From assembly GCF_014652135.1 (NCBI RefSeq), contig NZ_BMYF01000007.1:1-64000 (forward strand): 64,000 nucleotides of DNA. Reading direction: 5' to 3'. The stretch is from Mongoliitalea lutea (lineage in GTDB: Bacteria > Bacteroidota > Bacteroidia > Cytophagales > Cyclobacteriaceae). Position numbers and translations under genes: made by a program. Positions 54,389-62,353 of the stretch are shown one piece after another. Each line of letters opens with the position of its first letter. The stretch's first letter is position 1. Under the pieces are notes generated by a model, which did no database searches, was not told the origin of the DNA, and saw nothing but the letters and a program-made list of their open reading frames with translations.

Positions 54389-54770
54389 TCAGCAACGAAT
54401 CAAACCATACGTGGCAATTGGTTGGCTTATTATTGTCAACCTTTTGCTTCTCACACCTGGGCATAATCTCCCGAAAGGACCTTCTATACCTCATTTAGAT
54501 AAAGTTGTGCATATTAGTGTTTTTGCAGTTCTAACATTCTTATGGGCACAGGTGGGTACGGTGGATTCACAAAAAAAAATCATTTGGGAAAAATTATTGA
54601 CTAATTTATTAGTATTTACAATAATCTTTCCTATCTTTGTTGAGTACGTACAGGCTTATGTTCCAAATAGGTCGTTTGAGTATGAAGACATTGTTGCCAA
54701 TTTAATTGGCGGTACAATTGGGTTTATTGGTTTCATAATTTTATATAAGGTCAAACCTTCGCTTGTATAA
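54378..54770 (+). CDS. VanZ family membrane protein
   Basis: A 130-residue protein starting at a TTG at 54378 that overlaps gcvH by 11 bases; no ATG lies near. Three to four membrane helices are visible (about residues 12-26, 46-62, 75-92 and 104-124). Family motifs are [18 protein letters not shown] and [23 protein letters not shown]. VanZ-like proteins in this position are conserved but of unknown function. A GTG at 54412 is an alternative start. Confidence 0.85.
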   Translation: MGLNQQRIKPYVAIGWLIIVNLLLLTPGHNLPKGPSIPHLDKVVHISVFAVLTFLWAQVGTVDSQKKIIWEKLLTNLLVFTIIFPIFVEYVQAYVPNRSFEYEDIVANLIGGTIGFIGFIILYKVKPSLV

Positions 54771-54836
54771 TTGAAAATTAATAACTACAATTGTTATTCG
54801 TAACCGTGAAATTATTAACCTTTATAAAGTACAACC

Positions 54837-55511
54837 ATGGAAGCTAAAAAGACGCCACAAGCGGATTTATCCAAGAAGTCAAGTATGTTCTTGAACTTGG
54901 GACTTCTAGTAAGCGTTGGTATCGTTCTATTTGCTTTCGAATACAAGTCATATGATGACAGAAATTTGAAAGACTTAGGGCAGCTAGACGTTGAAATAGA
55001 AGAACTGTTAGACATCCCAATCACAGAACAACCACCACCGCCACCGCCGCCAGTAGAGCAGCCTGTGATCCAAGAGATTCCAGATGAAGTGGAAATCGAA
55101 GAAAAAATCGAAGTTAATTTCGACGTCGATGTTAAAGAAGAGACTGTAATCAGAGAAGTTGTTATTGCTGATGCTCCAGTAGTAGAGAAAGCAGACGAAA
55201 TCTTCGATGTAGTAGAAAATGCTCCTGAATTTCCAGGAGGTATGGAAGCTTGGTATCAATACTTGAGCAAAAATCTAAAGTATCCAACTCAAGCTAGAAG
55301 AATGGGTATTGAAGGTACAGTTTATGTGGTATTCGTTGTAAATACAGATGGTTCCATCCAAGATGTAGAATTATTGAGAGGTATTGGAGGCGGATGTGAC
55401 GAAGAAGCAATTAGAGTAGTTTCAGCTGCACCAAAATGGACACCTGGTAAGCAAAGAGGTAGACCTGTACGAGTTCGTATGAGACTCCCTGTGAGATTCA
55501 AACTAGGATAA
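54837..55511 (+). CDS. TonB-type energy transducer
   Basis: A 224-residue TonB-like protein. One membrane helix (about 20-36, LGLLVSVGIVLFAFEY) anchors it in the inner membrane. A Pro-rich and Glu-rich periplasmic linker follows (EQPPPPPPPVEQP, then alternating EV/EK acids). The TonB_C domain is at about 140-224 (PGGMEAWYQYLSKNLKYPTQARR, GTVYVVFVVNTDGSI, TPGKQRGRPVRVRMRLPVRF). It should pass proton-motive energy to TonB-dependent outer-membrane transporters. A strong terminator follows. Confidence 0.93.
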   Translation: MEAKKTPQADLSKKSSMFLNLGLLVSVGIVLFAFEYKSYDDRNLKDLGQLDVEIEELLDIPITEQPPPPPPPVEQPVIQEIPDEVEIEEKIEVNFDVDVKEETVIREVVIADAPVVEKADEIFDVVENAPEFPGGMEAWYQYLSKNLKYPTQARRMGIEGTVYVVFVVNTDGSIQDVELLRGIGGGCDEEAIRVVSAAPKWTPGKQRGRPVRVRMRLPVRFKLG

Positions 55512-55514
55512 AAA

Positions 55515-55540
55515 AAGAGGGGTTTTGAAACCCCTCTTTT
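55515..55540. terminator. Bidirectional terminator between tonB and yicC
   Basis: A perfect 12-base inverted repeat (AAAGAGGGGTTT / AAACCCCTCTTT, 55515-55526 and 55529-55540) has A-runs on the left and T-runs on the right. It can end both convergent transcripts, the tonB gene on plus and yicC on minus. Confidence 0.92.
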
Positions 55541-55542
55541 TT

Positions 55543-56421
55543 TTATAGAATATTCAAAGCTTGCTCTTTGATTTTTTCGAGCTCATCTTTCATAATAACC
55601 ACTGATTGCTGCATCTCTGCATCATTCGCTTTTGATCCGATTGTATTGATCTCTCTTCCGATTTCTTGTGAAATAAAACCCAACTTTTTACCTTGATTCA
55701 CTTCCTCTATCAGATTTTTCTCAAAATAGTTCAGGTGCATTTCCAATCGGACAATTTCTTCGGTAATATCAATTTTCTCAAAATAGTAGATCAATTCCTG
55801 TTCGAAACGATTTTGATCAAAACTATTTTCCTCTAACCAATCTTTGAAGTTATTACGAATCCTTCCACGTACACGTTCTTTCCTTATGGGGTCTAACACC
55901 TTTACTTGCTCTAGATTCTTTCGAATGATAGCCACATTGGAAAGAAACTTCTCCTGAAGGGAATGTCCCTCATCAATTCTAAACTTATCACAATTGAGCA
56001 AGGCTTGATGAATTGTACTTTTAAGACTATTCCACTCATCCTCAGAGGATGACTTCTCCACTACTGAGGTCATTACATTAGGAGATTGTAATGCTAATTT
56101 GAAAAGATCTACAACCTCTACTCCACTCCTCTCACCCATTTCTTGGTACTTCAGAACATAGGATTGGAATAATTCATGATTGAATGAAACTGGAAGATCT
56201 ACTCCAGCTTTTTGAACCAATTCAATAGTCAAATTGACTTTCCCACGGTCCAATACCTGTCCAACCAAATTCCTAATCTCTAACTCTTTGTCAGAGTACT
56301 GACGAGGACTTCTGATGGTTAGGTCTAAAAACTTTGAATTAAGTGTTTTTACTTCTGCGGTGATGATCAGTTCATCATTTTCATACATTGCCTGGCCGTA
56401 GCCAGTCATAGATTTAATCAT
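55543..56421 (-). CDS. YicC/YloC family endoribonuclease
   Basis: A 292-residue protein of the YicC family, usual length 285-295. The N-terminal signature MIKSMTGYGQA and LNSKFLDLTIRSPRQY are diagnostic, and the C-terminal IGREINTIGSKANDAEMQ helix closes the protein. E. coli YicC is an RNase involved in sRNA turnover (RyhB), and the family shares metal-dependent cleavage. It ends at the bidirectional terminator and lies 16 bases after the outer-membrane protein gene, so the two could be cotranscribed. Confidence 0.93.
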   Translation of the reverse strand: MIKSMTGYGQAMYENDELIITAEVKTLNSKFLDLTIRSPRQYSDKELEIRNLVGQVLDRGKVNLTIELVQKAGVDLPVSFNHELFQSYVLKYQEMGERSGVEVVDLFKLALQSPNVMTSVVEKSSSEDEWNSLKSTIHQALLNCDKFRIDEGHSLQEKFLSNVAIIRKNLEQVKVLDPIRKERVRGRIRNNFKDWLEENSFDQNRFEQELIYYFEKIDITEEIVRLEMHLNYFEKNLIEEVNQGKKLGFISQEIGREINTIGSKANDAEMQQSVVIMKDELEKIKEQALNIL

Positions 56422-56437
56422 AAGTGATAGGGGTAAC

Positions 56438-59400
56438 TTAGAAATTATACCCTAAGGTAACATAAAATCTTACATTTTCTGTTTCAAAGTTCCTTACAGG
56501 TCTTGCTACATCTAGCTTACAATAATAATTCAAGAAGATGGTACGCAAACCAGCTCCATAACTTTGTAACCACGCATTACCAAAATTATTCAATGTAATG
56601 ACAAATGGAGAACCTGGAGTTCGAATAATTTCTGTATTTCTGTCGTTGTTTCTTTCCCAAGGAGCGGCTTCATTCCATGCAGATCCGACATCATAGAATG
56701 CAACCATCTGGAAATTTTTAATAAAATTAGAAGTTATGTTACCTCTCGATAGATAAGAGAATAGTGGTAAACGCAATTCACTGGTAAAGGTAATTACATT
56801 TCTTCCCCGGATTTCGTCAAAAAGGAATCCTCTCAAATCCACAAACTCCGCAAAAAGAATATTAGAATTTTCTGCTCCCTCTGGATTACGAACAGGGGAC
56901 TGTTCTGGCCTATTGGCAGGCGGTGTTCTAAATTGATTAAACAACCAATTATTCATTCCTCCTACAAGGTAGTTCTGAGGATTTTGCCCAAAGAAAGAGC
57001 CGGCAAATACACGAGAAGCAAAAATTATGTTTTTATGGATCTTTTGATAATTTCTAAAATCAAGATAGAAGTTCGAGAACGAACGCTCCCCTAAATTGAG
57101 CCCTTGATAATGTCTGATACCAACCTTACCCTTCATACCTTCTTGAGCAAAGAGACCAATTTGTTGGGTTTTATCCAATACAAATTCAGCTGTACCCCCC
57201 ACATAATTTACATCCAAACGATTTCTATCGGGGAACTGTCCACGCAAAATAGAATCAGGATTCAAATTGAAATATTGGGTGCGAGCCAGGAATGGAGCAG
57301 CAGTAAATCTTGCATGTACACTTACTGGGTAAGAAAAACCAAATTCTGCTTTATTCAATACGTATCGTTGGAATGTCAAATCACCTTGGCTAACCTGAAT
57401 TGCTCTTCGGTCATACCGGAAACGGGCATCTACCCGTTGCTTCAAATATTCATATTCAAAAGAAATATCACTTCCTGATCTAAAGTCCAAAGGAGTCATA
57501 ATTGAACCTCGGAATACATGGTTATCCAATAAATCGGTCATTTCTCCATTTAACCTAATACCAAAGCCACGTAGAGGATCTACTATCCAATCAGTATTCA
57601 AACTGCTGGTGATAAATTGCTGTTCCATTCTTCTCGGTCCAATCACACGCTTTTGCAGACCTTGTCTACGGAAACTTTCCAATAAATTACTTCTAGCTGT
57701 TGTTACTTGATTTCTAGAAGCTTCTAATAAAGTAGTTCCCGATGGAATCGTGTCAAAAACATAATTATCAGTGTCAATAGCACCACTTCTTTCAAATCGT
57801 AGTCGATCTACATTAATACTACCTGTTAAATTTTGAGGAATTGGCAGGGAGTCTGTTATTACAGGAGGAATTGTATCAGTGAGTGTAGTGACAACTACTC
57901 TGTCTCCTTGGCTAGTCACCCTTCCACTCATAATATCTTCTAGTGTTACATTAAGTGTAGAATCTGGTTTTACTGTACTGGGACGTACATTTCGCTCAAA
58001 CATGGGTCGTTGTTCTTCAACCTGTGATCGCTCTTCTGCATCCATTTCCGTTCTCCTAATGGATATACGTTCGGATAAATTTTTAGCCTGCAATAGCTGA
58101 ACCCGAGGAGTACTTGGTGTAAACTGATCTGCATTGGAAAAACTCTCCAAAATTAACTTACTTTGATTGCCATCCCTTACAGCATAAGCAATTCTATTGA
58201 TTCTCGAGCTGTAATCAAAGGCTTCAATACTTTTATTGAAAGCAGAAACCTGACTCATTATTCCATTAGATATGGTCAAGCGGTTCAGGTTCATAATACC
58301 ACTTTGATCACTTAAGACCAAAATATTGTTACTATTCAGTACCTTGGGTTTACTATTGATATTGTTCTGATTAGTCAAGCGCTGCATCTGATTGGTCGTA
58401 TCATTCAGATCTACCTTGTATAGATTAAAATAATCCGGCAACAACTTCACATCAGGTGTGCGCGTGAGCACAGAATCAGGTAAATCTGTGCGATTAGATG
58501 CGAAAATTACTGTAGAATCATTCAGGAATACAGGATAAATATTGTCAAACACATCATTGGTCAGCCTTCTACCCACCCCGCGAATATTGAGTGTATAAAT
58601 ATCTGTTCTTCCATTGGAGATGGCAGACAACACCATATTCCGTCCAGTGGAGTTGAAATCCAAATTGAGGATTTGAGTAATATTTCGTAGAAAAATTCTG
58701 TCTTGATAAGAACCATCGATTGCTCGTGAACGAAGGGTGGTAGTACCTCTTCTAAAAGTGGCAATAGTCAAGTTTAAGGTATCTCTCCAAGCAATAACAG
58801 GCGAGGTTAGATTAGCAGGTTGGTCTGGAGTTGAAGATCCTCCTGAGAAAATCGTCCGCTCTCTTCCTGAGGATATTTCCCTTACTTGAACTCTATATTT
58901 TCCACCATTATTAATCACATATGCTAAGTGCTTTGCGTCAGGACTGAATTTTATATCGTTGATTGCTCCTGTTACGTTTGGTTTGGTGACATTAATCTGA
59001 TTGGATTTATTGATATCCTTAAAGGAAGAAAACACAGGCTCACTTGTAGAAACATAGAACTGTCTCCATTGCTCCTGAAAAGACTTATAGTTTAAGCCAA
59101 TCGTATTGGCAATCGAATTTTCTTCATTTCTATTAATTCTGCTTAAGTTAAGAATACTTGAAACATAGCGACGTCCATATTTTTCTACAATAAAGTTCCA
59201 AACCGATTGCCCAATCAAGGCTGCTTCTTTTTCTTTCAACTTATGAAGCTTTATGTTTTTGTTTCCTTTAAAATAATGTCGGACGAAATCATCCATATCG
59301 CTACTCCACCCATAACCTATGTATCTGGCTGCTCCTTCAATATACCAATCTGGGAAACTATTGATTAAATTTGATTGAAATGCATCTACAATAGTGGAAC

Positions 59401-59857
59401 CGTAAAGCATTTCTTCAATAATAATTTTAGAAGTAGTGTATAGGAGGTCTTTTTTAAATTTTTCCCAGGTTCCTTCAAAGGCTACTTCTCCTATCAATCG
59501 GCTAAAATAGGTCTGCCCATCAATCGTATACTCATCTTTATTAAGATTCAAGTTACTTTGGAGTAATTCCTCAGGAGAGTTGTAGATAAATACCTTAGGT
59601 TTAGTATAGGCAACGTAACCAATCATCTGGGTTAGTCGATCGAATTCACCTTCCAAAAAATCAATCGCCATTCTGGCATTATTCATTCCTCCACCAAAAT
59701 AATATACCTCAAAATTATTAGATGAGTACAAATACCATTCGATATTTTTGTGCTGCACACGGTTTTTACCAAAACGCTCTCTATCAAATTGGGCTAAGAC
59801 CAAGCTTGGAGCAAGGAAAAATAGAAGTATGAAAAGAGGTAAAGTTCTTTGTTTCAT
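56438..59857 (-). CDS. Outer-membrane protein: peptidase-like domain, beta-propeller, C-terminal barrel
   Basis: A 1139-residue protein from the ATG at 59857, which gives a clean signal peptide (MKQRTLPLFILLFFLAPSLVLAQ). Residues about 25-280 resemble a gluzincin (MA-like) peptidase with PDWYIEGAARYIGYGW. The HExxH motif is degenerate (IIEEML at about 146-151), so it is probably catalytically dead. A TolB/WD40-like propeller follows (about 285-580; IKFSPDAKHLAYVINNGGK). After a linker, a C-terminal beta-barrel (about 740-1139) ends in FYVTLGYNF with the terminal Phe of outer-membrane proteins. Bacteroidota proteins of this plan are often labelled TolB-like translocation proteins. The function is unknown. 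Confidence 0.85.
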   Translation of the reverse strand: MKQRTLPLFILLFFLAPSLVLAQFDRERFGKNRVQHKNIEWYLYSSNNFEVYYFGGGMNNARMAIDFLEGEFDRLTQMIGYVAYTKPKVFIYNSPEELLQSNLNLNKDEYTIDGQTYFSRLIGEVAFEGTWEKFKKDLLYTTSKIIIEEMLYGSTIVDAFQSNLINSFPDWYIEGAARYIGYGWSSDMDDFVRHYFKGNKNIKLHKLKEKEAALIGQSVWNFIVEKYGRRYVSSILNLSRINRNEENSIANTIGLNYKSFQEQWRQFYVSTSEPVFSSFKDINKSNQINVTKPNVTGAINDIKFSPDAKHLAYVINNGGKYRVQVREISSGRERTIFSGGSSTPDQPANLTSPVIAWRDTLNLTIATFRRGTTTLRSRAIDGSYQDRIFLRNITQILNLDFNSTGRNMVLSAISNGRTDIYTLNIRGVGRRLTNDVFDNIYPVFLNDSTVIFASNRTDLPDSVLTRTPDVKLLPDYFNLYKVDLNDTTNQMQRLTNQNNINSKPKVLNSNNILVLSDQSGIMNLNRLTISNGIMSQVSAFNKSIEAFDYSSRINRIAYAVRDGNQSKLILESFSNADQFTPSTPRVQLLQAKNLSERISIRRTEMDAEERSQVEEQRPMFERNVRPSTVKPDSTLNVTLEDIMSGRVTSQGDRVVVTTLTDTIPPVITDSLPIPQNLTGSINVDRLRFERSGAIDTDNYVFDTIPSGTTLLEASRNQVTTARSNLLESFRRQGLQKRVIGPRRMEQQFITSSLNTDWIVDPLRGFGIRLNGEMTDLLDNHVFRGSIMTPLDFRSGSDISFEYEYLKQRVDARFRYDRRAIQVSQGDLTFQRYVLNKAEFGFSYPVSVHARFTAAPFLARTQYFNLNPDSILRGQFPDRNRLDVNYVGGTAEFVLDKTQQIGLFAQEGMKGKVGIRHYQGLNLGERSFSNFYLDFRNYQKIHKNIIFASRVFAGSFFGQNPQNYLVGGMNNWLFNQFRTPPANRPEQSPVRNPEGAENSNILFAEFVDLRGFLFDEIRGRNVITFTSELRLPLFSYLSRGNITSNFIKNFQMVAFYDVGSAWNEAAPWERNNDRNTEIIRTPGSPFVITLNNFGNAWLQSYGAGLRTIFLNYYCKLDVARPVRNFETENVRFYVTLGYNF

Positions 59858-59905
59858 GTACCAATCACATTGACTTTTAAATATACTTAAAAAATCCACT
59901 TATGT

Positions 59906-60949
59906 TTATTTCCAACGGCTAATGTTCACTTCTTTTTCAGGATTCTTTCCGCGAAGCAATAAATCTGCCATAACCCAACTGAAATATGGGGTCAAAGATA
60001 CGCCTTTAGCACCAAATCCATTGAACATATAAACGCCTGAATGCTCGGGATGTTTTCCTAAAAAGGGCTTTCTGTCTTTTGTAGCAGGACGAATACCCGT
60101 ACGGTGCTGCATAAGCACTTTTTCATTAGAAATAATTAATTTGTCCAACTTCTCAAAAATCTCTTCTTTCGCTCGTTCAGTAGGCCCAATGTCCAAATCA
60201 TGCCAAGTGTATGTGGAACCTACTCTCAGTTGCCCGTTTGGTAAAGGAATTCTGAATACCCCACGATTAATAATTTCATCTGGAACAAAATCCTGTTGCA
60301 GGTCCAAAATCTCCCCTTTTACTGGAGCAAACGGAGCGTTTGGAAAAAGCTTGCTTTCCATAGCGCCTAGACCATTGCAGTAAATGACCCCTTGAGCATG
60401 AATATCTTCATATACAATTCCTTCAGATAAAAATTCAAGTCTGGATTCCTCAAATTTCTCTTCTCTGTATGCGTCAAGTTTGATCAAATAATCCCTGTAA
60501 GCATCTAAATACACAGGAATATCCAAATATCCTGACATGGAAAGTAATATACCTCCAAAAGGATTGAGTACTTCTGGAAACAAAGAAGTTTGATAGATTT
60601 GTTTGAAATATCCTCGGAAACTCTCCTCCCCACTGTAACCCATCCACTCATTTTGTTCCTCAATGGATAAAAAGGGTCGATAAATTGATTTTTTGTATAA
60701 AAACTTAACCCCAAGCTCTTTTTCAAGTGCTTCATAAAAGGGTTCAATTACTGGAAATAATTGATCTCCTTTCCATGTTTTGACCATTTTCTTACCTGTA
60801 ATAGGATTGTATAAGCCTGCCGCAACCCTACTGCTCTTATTTTCATGCGGAAGGTCCATGACCATCACTTTACAGCCTTCTTTGATCAATCGATAGGATA
60901 GCGCAGAACCCGCTAGTCCTTGCCCAATGAGTAAAAAGTCAATTTTCAT
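59906..60949 (-). CDS. FAD-dependent amine/hydroxyacid oxidoreductase (DAO family)
   Basis: A 347-residue flavoprotein. The dinucleotide-binding fold is at the N-terminus (IDFLLIGQGLAGSALSYRL), then ENKSSRVAAGLYNPITGKK and the C-terminal VYMFNGFGAKGVSLTPYF, as in D-amino-acid oxidase family enzymes. The substrate is an amine or amino acid but cannot be assigned. The ATG at 60949 was chosen over a TTG at 60955, because the latter lies in the likely -7 box. It is 48 bases upstream of the outer-membrane protein gene on the same strand. Confidence 0.85.
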   Translation of the reverse strand: MKIDFLLIGQGLAGSALSYRLIKEGCKVMVMDLPHENKSSRVAAGLYNPITGKKMVKTWKGDQLFPVIEPFYEALEKELGVKFLYKKSIYRPFLSIEEQNEWMGYSGEESFRGYFKQIYQTSLFPEVLNPFGGILLSMSGYLDIPVYLDAYRDYLIKLDAYREEKFEESRLEFLSEGIVYEDIHAQGVIYCNGLGAMESKLFPNAPFAPVKGEILDLQQDFVPDEIINRGVFRIPLPNGQLRVGSTYTWHDLDIGPTERAKEEIFEKLDKLIISNEKVLMQHRTGIRPATKDRKPFLGKHPEHSGVYMFNGFGAKGVSLTPYFSWVMADLLLRGKNPEKEVNISRWK

Positions 60950-60952
60950 ACC

Positions 60953-60960
60953 CAAAAATA
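60953..60960 (-). promoter_or_regulatory. Putative -7 box (TATTTTTG) abutting the FAD oxidoreductase start
   Basis: TATTTTTG on the minus strand ends three bases before the ATG at 60949, implying a nearly leaderless transcript if used. No TTG is found at -33 spacing. Confidence 0.35.
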
Positions 60961-61004
60961 GATGCTTTCTTCGTTATTTTGAGTTTTCTAAGAAACAATT
61001 GTCC

Positions 61005-61658
61005 ATGCTCTATCTTAAATCCTTCACATTTAATCCCTTTCTGGAAAACACGTACATCGTATATGATGACAGCAAAAAGGCCGTCATCTTTGATCCTGGC
61101 TGTTATGAAAAATACGAAAGGGATGAGTTGACATTTTTTATCCATGATCAAGAATTAGAAGTAGTCGCTTTGATCAATACCCATTGCCATATAGATCACG
61201 TTTTGGGAAATGCTTTTATAAAACAGACTTATGGAGTCCCTTTATGGATTCACTCCAAAGAAAAACCTGTTTTAAAGTCGGTTTCTGTATATGCCCCAAG
61301 CTATGGTTTTCATGCCTATCAAGAAACAGAAGCCGATGAATTATTGGATAATCATCAAACCTTCAAAGTAGGCAATGAGGAATTAGAAATAAGGTTTGTG
61401 CCAGGTCATGCTCCTGGTCACTTGGTGTTTCACCATGCTGGTACAGGCATATGTATTGCAGGTGATACGCTTTTTCAGGGAAGTATTGGTAGAACGGATT
61501 TACCTGGAGGTGATCATCAAACCCTCTTGCAATCAATCCGACAAGAAATGTTTACATTGCCAGATGAAACCAAGGTATATCCTGGTCATGGTCCTTCAAC
61601 TACCATTGGATTTGAAAAAATCCATAATCCTTTCGTAGGCAAAAACGCACGATTTTGA
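61005..61658 (+). CDS. Metallo-beta-lactamase-fold hydrolase (glyoxalase II-like)
   Basis: A 217-residue cytoplasmic metallohydrolase from the ATG at 61005, giving MLYLKSFTFNPFLENTYIVYDD, the usual family start. Metal ligands are present in NTHCHIDHVLGN (H-x-H-x-D-H), PGHAPGH, AGDTLFQGSIGRTDLPGG and YPGHGPSTT. Glyoxalase II-like proteins of this size hydrolyse thioesters or related substrates. The function here is generic. Its stop codon overlaps the start of the phosphatidylserine synthase gene by four bases. Confidence 0.93.
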   Translation: MLYLKSFTFNPFLENTYIVYDDSKKAVIFDPGCYEKYERDELTFFIHDQELEVVALINTHCHIDHVLGNAFIKQTYGVPLWIHSKEKPVLKSVSVYAPSYGFHAYQETEADELLDNHQTFKVGNEELEIRFVPGHAPGHLVFHHAGTGICIAGDTLFQGSIGRTDLPGGDHQTLLQSIRQEMFTLPDETKVYPGHGPSTTIGFEKIHNPFVGKNARF

Positions 61659-62353
61659 GCATCAAAAAACATATCCCCAATAGTTTAACCAGTTTAAACC
61701 TATTTTCAGGCATGGTAGGTATATACTTTGCCAATACTGGAAATTTGGAATGGGCAGCTTATTGCATTTTTATTGCAGCGGTTTTTGATTTCTTGGACGG
61801 GTTCGCCGCCCGATTGCTTAGCGTGAGCAGCGAAATAGGCAAGCAATTAGATTCGCTAGCTGACCTCGTTACGTTTGGTGTACTACCAGCATTTATCTTA
61901 TTTCAACTTATCCAAACTCAAACTTCCATTGATTATTTGCCCTTTGCAGCATTTCTAATTGGAATTTTTTCAGCTATCCGATTGGCGAAGTTTAATATCG
62001 ATGAGCGGCAATCGGATCGGTTTATAGGTGTACCTACCCCTGCTAATGCCTTATTGATAGCAACCTTACCATTTTTAATTCAGCGATTTGGAGCTAGTGT
62101 TTCCTTTTTGGAAAACCCCTTTGTACTAGTGCTACTAGCGGTTATCATGTCTTTGTTATTGGTGGCAGAATTGCCCCTAATTGCGTTGAAATTCAAAACA
62201 AAAGGATGGAAAGGCAATGAATTTCGGTTCATACTGATTGGCTTAGGAGGATTATTTCTTGTCAGTCTAGGCTGGGCAGGTGTTCCTTTACTAATTATTA
62301 CTTATATTGTGTTGTCTGTAGTGGAGGGAATAGTACATAAGAATGCACAGTAG
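61655..62353 (+). CDS. pssA: CDP-diacylglycerol-serine O-phosphatidyltransferase
   Basis: A 232-residue integral membrane enzyme that makes phosphatidylserine from CDP-diacylglycerol and serine, the precursor of phosphatidylethanolamine. The CDP-alcohol phosphotransferase motif D-x2-D-G-x2-A-R-x8-G-x3-D-x3-D is complete (Asp45, Asp48, Asp66, Asp70 in FDFLDGFAARLL and LDSLADLVTFG). Seven to eight hydrophobic segments follow. The start is a TTG at 61655 inside the preceding stop. It ends 11 bases into the porU gene. Confidence 0.93.
   Translation: MSIKKHIPNSLTSLNLFSGMVGIYFANTGNLEWAAYCIFIAAVFDFLDGFAARLLSVSSEIGKQLDSLADLVTFGVLPAFILFQLIQTQTSIDYLPFAAFLIGIFSAIRLAKFNIDERQSDRFIGVPTPANALLIATLPFLIQRFGASVSFLENPFVLVLLAVIMSLLLVAELPLIALKFKTKGWKGNEFRFILIGLGGLFLVSLGWAGVPLLIITYIVLSVVEGIVHKNAQ

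Noticed and set aside
54780-54798. AATAAC / GTTATT hairpin after the vanZ-like gene
   Set aside because: It is a short AT stem with a seven-base loop and no T-run, likely chance in AT-rich DNA.
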